Source: Thermincola carboxydiphila
GTDB taxonomy: Bacteria; Bacillota; Thermincolia; Thermincolales; UBA2595
Length of the DNA: 64,000 nucleotides
Direction: 5' to 3'
Assembly (NCBI GenBank): GCA_016841045.1
Contig: JAENZX010000013.1
Coordinates: 1 to 64,000, forward strand
In this document: piece after piece, positions 41,775-51,223 of the stretch
Layout: every line of letters starts with the position of its first letter
How positions within the stretch are numbered: the stretch's first letter is position 1
The notes under the pieces: model-generated
What the model was told of the DNA's origin: nothing
The model's input: only the letters and a program-made list of their open reading frames with translations
Database searches by the model: none
Position numbers and translations under genes: made by a program

Positions 41775-44700
41775 ATGACGGCCCACAGTCTATTTAAGCC
41801 CTTATTAAAAAACGAAGACTATTTATCACTGTCCAGAGGGCTGCAGAAAAAACTTGGCTATCAAATGGTATATGGACTGGCGGCTTCTCAGACCAGCTAT
41901 ATTTCTGCTGCTCTGATAGATCAGTACCATCAGCCTGTCTTATTTTTGACCAATGGTTCACTTTCAGCTAAGAAGAAGGTGGTCGACCTCAAAACATTTC
42001 TCCCGGAACGGGAGGTTCTGCTGTTCCCTGACCTGGATCCTATACCTTTTGGCGCCATTGCTCAGAGCCGTGAAGTGATGGCGCAAAGATTAAAAGCACT
42101 GCAGGGAATACTGTTGTCAGAAAATGCCGTTGTTGTTTGTCCTGGAGAAGCCCTATTAAAAAAACTTATTGCGCCGGAAGTTTTTATGCAATACAGCATT
42201 ACCCTAGAGATTGGCCAGAGGGTTGATCTGCAGGAAACTGTCTCAACTTTGATTGCGCAGGGATACGAACGCGTTGATATGGTAGAAGGTACAGGTCATT
42301 TCAGTCTCCGTGGCGGGATTTTGGATGTGTTTCCTCTGTCATCAGACAATCCTCTGAGAATAGAATTTTTTGATGATGAAGTCGACTCAATACGGCAATT
42401 TGTTGTAGAAACGCAAAGGTCACTTAACAAACTAAATCAAATTGTAATACCACCGGCAAAGGAGACAATACTTCCACTTGAACGGGTTACTGCTTCTCTT
42501 CCAGCCATCAAGAAGGAGTTAGTCACTGAAAAAACAATGCTTCTTAAAGCGGGCAAAAACGATGCTTATAAGAGGCTAACGGAGCGAATGAATGAGATTT
42601 TGGAAAAGCTTGAACATGGAGTTTTTCCTGAGGAAGCTGAAAATTTATTTTCATTCTTTTATCCTGATGGGGCCACTTTGCTTGATTATTTTCCTCAGGG
42701 GACCATATTATTTCAGGAAGAGCCTTCAAGGCAAAAGGAACTTTTGGAAAACCGGGCACGTGAACAGGCTGAGACTCATGTTAATCTGTTAGAGCAGGGT
42801 CTTGTGCTTCCTTCACAGTTAAACAACACTTCAACATACACGGAGTTAAGCAAAAAGCTTACCCGTTTTACAAGAATAGGCTATTCACTTCTTCCAAAGC
42901 AGATAGATGTAAAACCAAAGAATATAGTAAGCTTCAGCGCTAAAACCATGCACCTTTTCAAAGGTAAGACAGATTTACTAGTTGATGAGATAAAGACACT
43001 TAAAGAAAAGGAATTTACTATTTTGGTATTTGCCAGTACTTTGTCAAGGGGGGAAAAGATAGAAGAACTCTTCAAGGATTACGGAGTATTTGCAAGAATT
43101 GAAACCGGTCTCCCCAAACATATGGAACCGGGTGAGACAATAATTATGTGCGGAACTCTTGAAGCGGGTTTCGAAGTGACAGCGGCAAGGCTTGCAGTAA
43201 TTACTGACTGGGAAATCTATGGTCAGCCTAAGAAGACACGAATCGTGAAACCACAGGACAAACAAGGTACAAAAATAACTCATTTCTCGGATCTCCGGCC
43301 TGGGGACTATGTCGTCCACGCCAGTCATGGAATTGGGAAATATGTGGGTATTAAACAACTTGAAGTCGGTGGCGTAAGAAAAGATTACCTGTTTGTGCAG
43401 TATCACGGTGAAGATAAGCTTTATGTTCCCACTGATCAGATAGGTTTGATTCAAAAGTATCTGGGAGCGGAGGGAACGGCTCCTAAATTATATAAGCTTG
43501 GTGGCAACGACTGGAATAGAGTCAAACAGAGGGTAAAGGAATCGGTTAAAGACCTGGCCAATGATTTGATCGCTCTTTATGCGTCAAGGCAAAAAGTGCC
43601 CGGATACAGGTTTTCGGCTGATACAGTATGGCAGAAAGAGTTTGAAGATGCCTTTCCCTTTGAGGAAACAGGGGACCAATTAAGGGCAATTGAAGAAATT
43701 AAAAAGGATATGGAAGCGCCAAGACCAATGGATAGGCTGCTTTGTGGCGATGTTGGTTATGGTAAAACAGAAGTTGCACTCAGGGCAGCTTTTAAAGCGG
43801 CTATGGACAACAAACAGGTAGCGGTATTAGTCCCAACGACAATTTTAGCTCAGCAGCACTATAATACCTTTACGGAAAGGTTTTCAGGTTATCCCTTAAA
43901 AATTGATATGCTCAGCCGCTTTAAGAGCGCAAAAGAGCAGAGAAGCATTCTTAACGAGGTGCAAAAGGGTTCCATAGATATCATTATCGGGACACATAGA
44001 CTTGTACAGGAGGATGTTGGTTTTAAAGACCTCGGCCTAGTGGTAGTGGATGAGGAACAAAGATTTGGAGTTCTTCATAAGGAAAAACTGAAGCGCTTTA
44101 CGCAAACTGTTGATGTTTTGACTTTAACTGCCACTCCCATTCCGCGGACACTAAACATGGCGCTGATTGGCGCCCGGGATATGAGCATCTTAGAAACTCC
44201 ACCCGAGGATCGTTTTCCTGTTCAGACTTACGTATTGGAATTCAACCTTGAAATAATTGCCGACTCTATCAGGAGGGAAATTGAGCGGGGCGGGCAGGTT
44301 TTCTTTGTCCATAACCGAGTTCAGGATATTGATAAGACGGCTCGGCTGCTTAAAGCTGCAGTTCCAGAAGCACGAATTGTTGTTGCTCATGGTCAAATGC
44401 GGGAAGACCAGCTGGAGCGTAGGATGCTTGACTTTATTAACGGTGATTATGATGTGTTGGTTTGTACGACCATCATTGAAACAGGACTTGATATTCCTAA
44501 CGTAAATACACTTATAGTGAATGAAGCGGAAAAGATGGGATTATCCCAGCTTCATCAGTTAAGAGGCCGGGTAGGGCGTTCCCATCGGATGGCCTACTCT
44601 TATTTCACCTATAAAAAGGATAAAAGTCTGACAGAAGTTGCTGAAAAAAGACTTCAGGCGATAAGGGAATTTACCGAATTTGGGGCTGGTTTTAAAATTG

Positions 44701-45299
44701 CGATGAGGGATCTGGAAATCAGAGGAGCGGGCAATATTTTAGGTTCTGAACAACATGGTCATATGATGGCGGTTGGATTTGACCTGTACTGTAAACTCCT
44801 TGACGAGGCTGTCAACGAATTGAAGGGTACAATGCCTGATAAGCTTCCTGAGCCGCTTCTTGATCTCAACATTAATGCTTTCATAAGCGATCAGTACATA
44901 TCAGATTCTGCTGTTAAGATTGAGATTTACAAAAAAATTATGATGATTGAAAGTAAAGAAGACTCAATTGACATTGAAGATGAATTGGTAGATCGTTTCG
45001 GAGACCCGCCGGAGCCTGTTGTGAACCTTATTACAATTGCTAGAATTAAATCCCTTGCCTGGAAAAAAGGTGTTCAGAGTATCACACAGATTGCGGATAC
45101 TGTTAATATAAAGTTTTTTGAAGAATCGGAGCTTAAAGCAAGTCACCTGGCACCACTTACATCAATTTTTAAAAATCGTATTTCTTTTGCTGTAACTCCT
45201 AATTTGCAAATATTACTAAAAGTAAAAGCGTACAAGGATATCGAAGTTTTAAGCAAACTGGAATATCTTTTAACTGAGTTACCAATTGCGACAAAATAA
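41775..45299 (+). CDS. mfd: Transcription-repair coupling factor Mfd
   Basis: Mfd (1174 residues) removes RNA polymerase stalled at DNA lesions and recruits UvrA. Domains: UvrB-like N-terminus (GHFSLRGGILDVFPL), RNA-polymerase-interacting CarD-like domain near residue 505 (LRPGDYVVHASHGIGKYVG), RecG-like helicase motor (Walker A GDVGYGKTEVALRAA, Walker B DEEQRFG, TATPIPRTL, QLRGRVGRS) and C-terminal TRCF domain. ATG 41775 with AGAAGGAG is chosen over the upstream in-frame start. In B. subtilis mfd is followed by spoVT; here a PrsA-like foldase intervenes. Confidence 0.97.
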   Translation: MTAHSLFKPLLKNEDYLSLSRGLQKKLGYQMVYGLAASQTSYISAALIDQYHQPVLFLTNGSLSAKKKVVDLKTFLPEREVLLFPDLDPIPFGAIAQSREVMAQRLKALQGILLSENAVVVCPGEALLKKLIAPEVFMQYSITLEIGQRVDLQETVSTLIAQGYERVDMVEGTGHFSLRGGILDVFPLSSDNPLRIEFFDDEVDSIRQFVVETQRSLNKLNQIVIPPAKETILPLERVTASLPAIKKELVTEKTMLLKAGKNDAYKRLTERMNEILEKLEHGVFPEEAENLFSFFYPDGATLLDYFPQGTILFQEEPSRQKELLENRAREQAETHVNLLEQGLVLPSQLNNTSTYTELSKKLTRFTRIGYSLLPKQIDVKPKNIVSFSAKTMHLFKGKTDLLVDEIKTLKEKEFTILVFASTLSRGEKIEELFKDYGVFARIETGLPKHMEPGETIIMCGTLEAGFEVTAARLAVITDWEIYGQPKKTRIVKPQDKQGTKITHFSDLRPGDYVVHASHGIGKYVGIKQLEVGGVRKDYLFVQYHGEDKLYVPTDQIGLIQKYLGAEGTAPKLYKLGGNDWNRVKQRVKESVKDLANDLIALYASRQKVPGYRFSADTVWQKEFEDAFPFEETGDQLRAIEEIKKDMEAPRPMDRLLCGDVGYGKTEVALRAAFKAAMDNKQVAVLVPTTILAQQHYNTFTERFSGYPLKIDMLSRFKSAKEQRSILNEVQKGSIDIIIGTHRLVQEDVGFKDLGLVVVDEEQRFGVLHKEKLKRFTQTVDVLTLTATPIPRTLNMALIGARDMSILETPPEDRFPVQTYVLEFNLEIIADSIRREIERGGQVFFVHNRVQDIDKTARLLKAAVPEARIVVAHGQMREDQLERRMLDFINGDYDVLVCTTIIETGLDIPNVNTLIVNEAEKMGLSQLHQLRGRVGRSHRMAYSYFTYKKDKSLTEVAEKRLQAIREFTEFGAGFKIAMRDLEIRGAGNILGSEQHGHMMAVGFDLYCKLLDEAVNELKGTMPDKLPEPLLDLNINAFISDQYISDSAVKIEIYKKIMMIESKEDSIDIEDELVDRFGDPPEPVVNLITIARIKSLAWKKGVQSITQIADTVNIKFFEESELKASHLAPLTSIFKNRISFAVTPNLQILLKVKAYKDIEVLSKLEYLLTELPIATK

Positions 45300-45365
45300 T
45301 CTGGTTGAATAATAAAATCGGGGGCTGTATAATAAGGTTGTCTATAAAAAAAAGGAGGTTAACCA

Positions 45366-46490
45366 ATGTTTAATTTCAAAAGGCTGATTTCTACTGCCAT
45401 CATGCTTGTTTTTGCTTTCACAATTGTTGGCTGCGGAAGCAAAACGGTGGCTGTGGTTAACGGTGAGAAAATTCCCAAGACTGAGCTCGACAAGTATGTT
45501 GGCATGAAAAAAGTTGCTCTCGAACAGCAGGGGGCTTCATTTAGTGGAGATCAGGGGCAAATGATGATGAAGGCAATTGAGCAGCAGACCCTTGAGGAAC
45601 TAATTCAGCAAAGAATCCTCCTTCAGGCAGCTAAAAAAGAAGGCTTGATTCCCACCCAGGCTGAAATTAAAAAGGAGCTTGAAGATATAAAAACCCAATT
45701 TGGCGGAGAAAAAAGTTTTAATGAGGCATTAAAACAATTTAAATATACCCAGAAAGACATTGAAGACAAATTATCCTTCGATCTTGCTTATACCAATTTA
45801 TTTAGGAAGGTAACTGCAGAGATTAAGGTTACTGAACAGGATGCAAAAGACTATTATGAGAAAAACAAGGCAGCTATTAAGTCGCCAGTCAAAATTAAAG
45901 CAAGAGCCATTCTTATTAAGTTTGATGACCCCAATCAGCAGTCAATGGGACAACCTCCCGTAAAAGTAGGACGTTTAGAAGCTGATGCTGAAAAAATGGC
46001 AAAAGATTTAATAAAAGAACTTGAAAATGGAACCAGCTTTGAGAAGCTTGCCGAAGAAAAATCCGAAGATAGCAGATTCAAAGCTGATGGTGGTCTTATT
46101 AAGAACGCAGAGAATAAATCACCATATGAAATAGGTACAGTAATGCCGCCTGAATTTGACCAGGCAGCTCAAGAGCTGGAGGTTGGCAAATATAGTTCTG
46201 AGCCGGTAAAGACATCACAGGGATTCTATATAATTAAACTCGAAGAGCTTATCCCCGAAAAGCAGCTTTCATTTGAAGAAGCCAAGTCTAAAATCATGCA
46301 GGACCTGCCAATGATTAGAAAACAGGAGAAATTCAACGAATATTTTACTGAGCTTGAAAAAAAGGCCAAAGTCGATAATAAATTAGCCAAAGATGCTGCA
46401 AAGAACCAAAGTGGTGCTAGTGGCAATGATTCTAACAGCGTTGATGGTGGCGGTCAAAGTAACGGGCAGCTTCCTCCAGGACATCCCTAA
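45366..46490 (+). CDS. PrsA/SurA-like peptidyl-prolyl isomerase lipoprotein
   Basis: A 374-residue secreted foldase. Signal peptide with lipobox TIVGCGS (lipidated Cys23), SurA N-like chaperone region (about 28-150, starting VAVVNGEKIPKTELDKY), a parvulin rotamase domain (about 175-300, with KARAILIKFDDP and ADGGLI) and a Gly/Asn/Ser-rich tail. It would act on exported proteins at the outer face of the membrane. ATG behind AAAGGAGG. It lies between mfd and spoVT, and is probably expressed with mfd. Confidence 0.9.
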   Translation: MFNFKRLISTAIMLVFAFTIVGCGSKTVAVVNGEKIPKTELDKYVGMKKVALEQQGASFSGDQGQMMMKAIEQQTLEELIQQRILLQAAKKEGLIPTQAEIKKELEDIKTQFGGEKSFNEALKQFKYTQKDIEDKLSFDLAYTNLFRKVTAEIKVTEQDAKDYYEKNKAAIKSPVKIKARAILIKFDDPNQQSMGQPPVKVGRLEADAEKMAKDLIKELENGTSFEKLAEEKSEDSRFKADGGLIKNAENKSPYEIGTVMPPEFDQAAQELEVGKYSSEPVKTSQGFYIIKLEELIPEKQLSFEEAKSKIMQDLPMIRKQEKFNEYFTELEKKAKVDNKLAKDAAKNQSGASGNDSNSVDGGGQSNGQLPPGHP

Positions 46491-46621
46491 AAACCAGTCT
46501 TAAGTAAGTTTTCATTTTCATTTAAATCATGGAAAAAATGAATAAATCCCTCAACTGCGTTATATACTAACAGTGAAAAGTTACTGATTAGTTATGCAGA
46601 AAAAGGAGGGAAGACAAACTA

Positions 46622-47191
46622 ATGAAGGCAACCGGTATAGTACGCCGAATAGATGATTTAGGGCGCGTAGTTATTCCCAAAGAAATCAGAAGAACCTTAA
46701 GAATCCGTGAAGGGGACCCTCTGGAAATTTTTGTTGATAGAGAAGGGGAAGTAATTCTCAAAAAGTATTCACCAATTGGTGAACTGGGAGACTTCGCCAA
46801 GGAGTATGCTGATTCTTTATATGAAGCAATCGGACATATTGCATGTATCGCTGATCGGGATACGATCATCGCAGTTTCAGGTGCTCCGAAGAAGGAATTC
46901 CTTAACAAATCTATTGGCCCTGCCGTAGAAAAGGTTATGGAAGAACGTAAAGCGATACTTATTAATGACCCTGGAAACGATCCGAGCGCGAAGAACTGTC
47001 CCGTAATTGAAGGGGATGAAGATGAACCGTGCAAATTTAGCGCGGAAGTAATTGCCCCTATCATTGCAGAAGGAGACCCTATTGGTGCAGTCATTCTTCT
47101 CTCAAAAGAAGAAGGAGCTAATATGGGTGACATGGAATTAAAATTGGCTCAAACTGCAGCCGGTTTCTTAGCGAAACAAATGGAACAATAG
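46622..47191 (+). CDS. spoVT: Stage V sporulation regulator SpoVT
   Basis: A 189-residue forespore regulator of the sigma-G regulon. N-terminal AbrB-like swapped hairpin (MKATGIVRRIDDLGRVVIPK, IRRTLRIREGDPLEIF) and a C-terminal GAF domain (about 60-180, ending AQTAAGFLAKQ). The paralogue AbrB is encoded 38 kb earlier, with nearly the same N-terminal strand pattern. ATG start behind AAAAGGAGG. Position after mfd is as in B. subtilis. A terminator follows. Confidence 0.96.
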   Translation: MKATGIVRRIDDLGRVVIPKEIRRTLRIREGDPLEIFVDREGEVILKKYSPIGELGDFAKEYADSLYEAIGHIACIADRDTIIAVSGAPKKEFLNKSIGPAVEKVMEERKAILINDPGNDPSAKNCPVIEGDEDEPCKFSAEVIAPIIAEGDPIGAVILLSKEEGANMGDMELKLAQTAAGFLAKQMEQ

Positions 47192-47198
47192 TGAGTAG

Positions 47199-47226
47199 AG
47201 GACTGTCTAATGACGGTCCTTTTTTA
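47199..47226 (+). terminator. Intrinsic terminator after spoVT
   Basis: AGGACTGTC/GACGGTCCT (47199-47207 with 47212-47220), one wobble, then six T. Confidence 0.85.
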
Positions 47227-47293
47227 TTTGGATAATAATTTCTGTTCTTCTCAAATAAACATTTAGCAGTAGTTTTTTGAGGAGGTACATTTT

Positions 47294-48859
47294 TTGAAAT
47301 CTCATATTTTTTTAAAAGGGGCTGCTATACTTACAGCCGCCGGACTAATAAGTAAACTTTTTGGAGCAGTCTACCGGATTCCCTTTTTTCGCGTTGTAGG
47401 ATCAGAAGGAATGGGGCTATACCAAATGGCCTACCCACTCTATACTATGCTTCTGGCTATATCCAGCGCAGGAATTCCGGTTGCAGTATCCAAACTAATT
47501 TCGGAAAGCATAGCCAGACGGGATATTGTGTCAGTAAACAGAGTTTTTAAAACCACTTTAATATTTATTACCGTTTTTTCCGGTCTCGTCAGTTATATAT
47601 TGTATATGAATGCCGGTTATCTGGCCAATGAAATACTGAAGGACTCAAGAGCGTACTACAGTATAGTTGCTATTTCACCGGCAATTTTTTTTGTAGGGAT
47701 AATGTCGGTTTTCAGAGGTTATTTTCAGGGTTTTCAGCAGATGGCTCCCACTGCCTCCTCTCAGATTCTTGAGCAGTTTGTAAGGGTTGGGACAGTTTTA
47801 GCGGGGGCATACATGTTTCTCCCACAGGGCGTTGAATTTGCTGCAGCAGCAGCAACTTTTGGAGCTGTAACCGGCGCCTCAGCTGGATGTCTTTTTTTGT
47901 TTGGCCTTTATTTTTTCAGGGAAAAGAGGAGGAATGTTTCGAAATCTTATGGCAGTTTCCCCAGGAAGCCTCTGGGGGTCAGTAAAATCCTCACCAGGAT
48001 TACAATTTTGGCGGTACCCATTTCTCTTGGAGGGCTGGTTATCCCGGTGATGCAGACATTAGATGCTTTAACAGTTCCGGGGCGTCTGCAGTTAGCCGGA
48101 TTTTCCGTATCACGAGCGGCTCAATTATATGGTGAATTGACTGGAGGGGCAGCAACGCTAGTAAATTTACCTACAGTATTTACTATTTCCCTTGCTACGT
48201 CAATGGTACCTTCTGTTTCCAGTTTTCTGGAACGGGGTAATATTGCAGAAGTTAATAGGCAGATTGATTTGGGGCTGGCGATAACAGTAATGGTGTGTCT
48301 TCCTGCCGCTGTAGGATTAGCTATTTTGGCGACTCCTGTTTCTGACCTTCTGTATGACTGCCCGGAAACGGGAGTTTCCCTTTTATATTTGGCTCCGGCT
48401 GCCATTTTTCTGGGTCTTCACCAGATAACGACCGGAATTCTGCAGGGGATGGGGAAGACAATTTTACCTGTGATAAATCTGCTTTTCGGAGGTTTCCTAA
48501 AGTATATCTTGAACTATTCACTTACAGCAATGCCTCACATCGGTATAATCGGAGCAGCCTTAGGCACTGTTGGCGGTTTTATGCTATCTTCTTATCTAAA
48601 TTATATATTTATTCGCTATTATACAAATTGGAGGCCATGTTATAGGAAATTATTGCTAAGACCTGTCATTGCTGTTACAATAATGGGGACAGTGGTATAT
48701 TTTATGTATCGGCAATTAACAATAATTCTGGGAGATTCAATGGCAACATTAACCTCCATTCTCGCCGGGGCAATATTATATTTCTTTATATTGATTTGGA
48801 CCGGTTACTTTCATCAAGTAGGTATTGGTTTACCTGCTTCTCTACGGTTAAGAAGATAA
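47294..48859 (+). CDS. SpoVB/YabM-type polysaccharide flippase (MOP superfamily)
   Basis: A 521-residue polytopic membrane protein with about 14 helices, MurJ/SpoVB group of MOP exporters. The N-terminal KGAAILTAAGLISKLFGAVY and the FRGYFQGFQQMAPTA-SQI segment are characteristic. Members flip lipid-linked wall or cortex precursors; B. subtilis has YabM at this place and SpoVB elsewhere. TTG start with GGAGGT seven bases upstream. mazG follows after 30 bases. Confidence 0.88.
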   Translation: MKSHIFLKGAAILTAAGLISKLFGAVYRIPFFRVVGSEGMGLYQMAYPLYTMLLAISSAGIPVAVSKLISESIARRDIVSVNRVFKTTLIFITVFSGLVSYILYMNAGYLANEILKDSRAYYSIVAISPAIFFVGIMSVFRGYFQGFQQMAPTASSQILEQFVRVGTVLAGAYMFLPQGVEFAAAAATFGAVTGASAGCLFLFGLYFFREKRRNVSKSYGSFPRKPLGVSKILTRITILAVPISLGGLVIPVMQTLDALTVPGRLQLAGFSVSRAAQLYGELTGGAATLVNLPTVFTISLATSMVPSVSSFLERGNIAEVNRQIDLGLAITVMVCLPAAVGLAILATPVSDLLYDCPETGVSLLYLAPAAIFLGLHQITTGILQGMGKTILPVINLLFGGFLKYILNYSLTAMPHIGIIGAALGTVGGFMLSSYLNYIFIRYYTNWRPCYRKLLLRPVIAVTIMGTVVYFMYRQLTIILGDSMATLTSILAGAILYFFILIWTGYFHQVGIGLPASLRLRR

Positions 48860-48889
48860 GCACAAAAAATTATCCTGAGTGGTGATTAG

Positions 48890-50386
48890 GTGTCTGTACA
48901 ACTAACTATAATTGGATTAGGTCCAGGATGTTTAGAAGCTGTTACGCTAGGCGCATTTGAAAAAATGAAATCTTCATCAAATCTGCTTTTCCGCACAGGC
49001 ATACATCCGGTGGTTCAAGAACTGACGAATTTGGGAATTAAATTTTCGACCTTTGATTACCTTTATGAAAAGGCTATGAGTTTCGATGAGGTTTATGACG
49101 AAATCTCCCGGTCAGTTATTAAGGTTGCCCAAATTAGCCCGGTAGTTTACGCGGTTCCCGGACACCCCTTGGTCGGGGAAGAGTCGGTTAATAGAGCATT
49201 AAACTTGGCAAAAGAAGCAGGGATAGCTTATGAAGTCCTGCCTGCAATGAGCTTTCTTGACCCTCTGCTAGTCGGTCTGCAGATAGAGATGTCTAACTTC
49301 AAACTGATTGACGGGTTAAAACTTATTGGTGAGCAACCATTTTCAGAGGCCTTTCCGGAACCACTGATACCTAATATCATAATGCAGGTATATAATAGTA
49401 TGGTGGCATCAGAGGTTAAACTGTCATTAATGAAATTCTACCCTGACGAACACCCGATAAAGGTAGTTCGGGCGGTCGGGTTACCCAACCTTGAACGGGT
49501 TGAGGATATCTGCCTCTATGAATTGGACAGGCTGGAATGGATTGATCACCTAACATGTATCTATGTACCACCTTATGCAGAATCAAAAACCAAGGTAAGT
49601 AGATATCCTTTTGACTCCCTGGTTGATTTAATGGAAGGACTGAGGGATGAAGGTGGTTGTCCGTGGGATCGGGAACAGACTCATGAATCTTTAAAGAAGT
49701 ATCTTGTTGAAGAAACTTACGAAGTCCTTGATGCAATTGATGAAGGAAATATGTATAAAGTTTGCGAAGAATTGGGAGACTTATTATTACAGATAGCCTT
49801 CCACGCACAGATTGCAAGGGAAAACGGGTTTTTCGACATAAACGACGTAACTAATGTGATATCGGAAAAAATTATAAGAAGACACCCTCATGTTTTTGGC
49901 AATATTCATGTTGAAAACAGCGCGGAAGTATCAGTTAACTGGGAAGAAATTAAAAAGGGGGAATTACAGGCAAAAGGTGAAATACGACAGTCCCTTTTAG
50001 ATGGTATTCCTAAGCATTTGCCGGCCTTAATGAAGGCTGATAAGATACAGCGTAAAGCCGCTAAAGTTGGTTTTGAGTGGCCGGATTATACGGGAGCACT
50101 TGACAAAGTTACCGAGGAAATTGAAGAAGTTAAAGAGGCTATTTCACTTGAGAAAGAAGACTTAATCAGGGATGAGATAGGGGACCTTCTATTCGCTTCA
50201 GTTAATTTAAGCCGTATGTTAGGTGTTAACCCGGAGGACGCACTATTGTCGACTGTCAGGAAGTTCAGGGATAGGTTTGTTTTTATAGAAAAAACAGCCG
50301 CAGCATCAGGCGTGAAATTAGAAGAACTTGACCTTGAAGCGCTTGACAAATTATGGGAGGAGGCTAAAGTTAGGCTAAAAAGCTAA
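48890..50386 (+). CDS. mazG: MazG nucleoside triphosphate pyrophosphohydrolase with tetrapyrrole-methylase-like domain (YabN)
   Basis: A 498-residue two-domain protein. Residues 1-225 form a tetrapyrrole (corrin/porphyrin) methylase-like domain (ITIIGLGPGCLEAVTLGA, VYAVPGHPLVGE). Residues 235-495 hold two MazG segments, with GGCPWDREQTHESLKKYLVEE, ELGDLLLQIAFHA and the metal-binding EExxE patterns. MazG hydrolyses NTPs to NMP and PPi, cleaning the pool; the role of the methylase-like half is unknown. GTG start with weak AGTGGTG. This fused form is standard in Firmicutes. Confidence 0.94.
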   Translation: MSVQLTIIGLGPGCLEAVTLGAFEKMKSSSNLLFRTGIHPVVQELTNLGIKFSTFDYLYEKAMSFDEVYDEISRSVIKVAQISPVVYAVPGHPLVGEESVNRALNLAKEAGIAYEVLPAMSFLDPLLVGLQIEMSNFKLIDGLKLIGEQPFSEAFPEPLIPNIIMQVYNSMVASEVKLSLMKFYPDEHPIKVVRAVGLPNLERVEDICLYELDRLEWIDHLTCIYVPPYAESKTKVSRYPFDSLVDLMEGLRDEGGCPWDREQTHESLKKYLVEETYEVLDAIDEGNMYKVCEELGDLLLQIAFHAQIARENGFFDINDVTNVISEKIIRRHPHVFGNIHVENSAEVSVNWEEIKKGELQAKGEIRQSLLDGIPKHLPALMKADKIQRKAAKVGFEWPDYTGALDKVTEEIEEVKEAISLEKEDLIRDEIGDLLFASVNLSRMLGVNPEDALLSTVRKFRDRFVFIEKTAAASGVKLEELDLEALDKLWEEAKVRLKS

Positions 50387-50507
50387 AAAATATCGGATAT
50401 TATAAGAAAAAGTTACGCTAAAAGCAGGAGATTAAAGGGTTTTATCGAATAGCAATAAGTGGAATTCACGAATTAACACAAATAATTACATTTTAGGAGG
50501 GGTTTTT

Positions 50508-50780
50508 GTGAACAAGCAAGAACTAGTATCCAGCGTTGCTGAAAAGTCAGGTTTGACCAAAAAGGATTCCGAAAAAGCTGTCAACGCAGTTTTTGCCAGT
50601 ATCGAAGAAGCACTGGCAAAAGGCGACAAAGTTCAGTTGGTTGGTTTTGGAACCTTCGAGGTGAGGAGCCGCGCTGCCAGAAAGGGCCGCAACCCGCAAA
50701 CCGGTGCTGAAATTGAAATTGCTGCCGCCAAAGTCCCTGCTTTTAAAGCAGGAAAGGCGTTAAAAGATTCTGTTTCCTAA
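50508..50780 (+). CDS. hup: HU family DNA-binding protein
   Basis: A 90-residue histone-like protein that bends DNA as a dimer. [16 protein letters not shown] and [22 protein letters not shown] are classic; the Pro at the tip of the beta arm is in RNPQTG. GTG start with AGGAGGGG. HU between mazG and rqcP is common in Clostridia but not in B. subtilis. A strong terminator hairpin follows the stop. Confidence 0.97.
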   Translation: MNKQELVSSVAEKSGLTKKDSEKAVNAVFASIEEALAKGDKVQLVGFGTFEVRSRAARKGRNPQTGAEIEIAAAKVPAFKAGKALKDSVS

Positions 50781-50786
50781 TCCGGT

Positions 50787-50820
50787 AAAAATCAGGTTCT
50801 GATAAAGAACCTGATTTTTT
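50787..50820 (+). terminator. Intrinsic terminator after hup
   Basis: AAAATCAGGTTCT and AGAACCTGATTTT pair around a five-base loop, with a T run to 50820. Confidence 0.95.
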
Positions 50821-50844
50821 AAATTTTGCTGGAGGAAGACAAAA

Positions 50845-51105
50845 ATGAGGCTGGATAAGTTTTTAAAAGTTTCAAGAGTGATAAAGCGCCGAACCTTAGC
50901 CAAAGAAGTTTGTGACACAGGGCGGGTCTCGGTGAATGGAAAGGTTGCTAAGCCAAGTGCAGAAGTAAGAGCAGGAGATACTATAGAACTGGATTTCGGC
51001 ACTAAGCGGGTTAAGATTGAGATTGTTGATACGCCAAATACAGTACGGGCTGATCAGGCCAAAGACTTATATCGTGTCCTTGAAGAGATAAAGATTCTGT
51101 CTTAG
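50845..51105 (+). CDS. rqcP: RqcP (YabO), S4-domain ribosome quality control factor
   Basis: An 86-residue S4 RNA-binding protein. MRLDKFLKVSRVIKRRTLAKE and GRVSVNGKVAKPSAEVRAGD are the S4 core. In B. subtilis RqcP binds the obstructed 50S subunit with RqcH and supports poly-alanine tailing of stalled peptides. ATG with GGAGGA upstream. Its place after mazG, before yabP/yabQ, matches Bacillus, apart from HU and the SpoIID-domain gene. Confidence 0.93.
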   Translation: MRLDKFLKVSRVIKRRTLAKEVCDTGRVSVNGKVAKPSAEVRAGDTIELDFGTKRVKIEIVDTPNTVRADQAKDLYRVLEEIKILS

Positions 51106-51223
51106 TTCTGGAGCTAATTTCCACTTATATTTTAGCTCCCCCAGAAAATACTATGTACAGTAACTTGGCTGGATTAAAGCATCCAGCCTGTTACAGTTTT
51201 ATAATTTAACAGGGGGGCTTTAG

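Noticed and set aside
46588-47133. 181-codon minus-strand frame opposite spoVT
   Set aside because: Shadow of the real gene's codon pattern; low-complexity Ser/Ile-rich translation and no ribosome site considered convincing.
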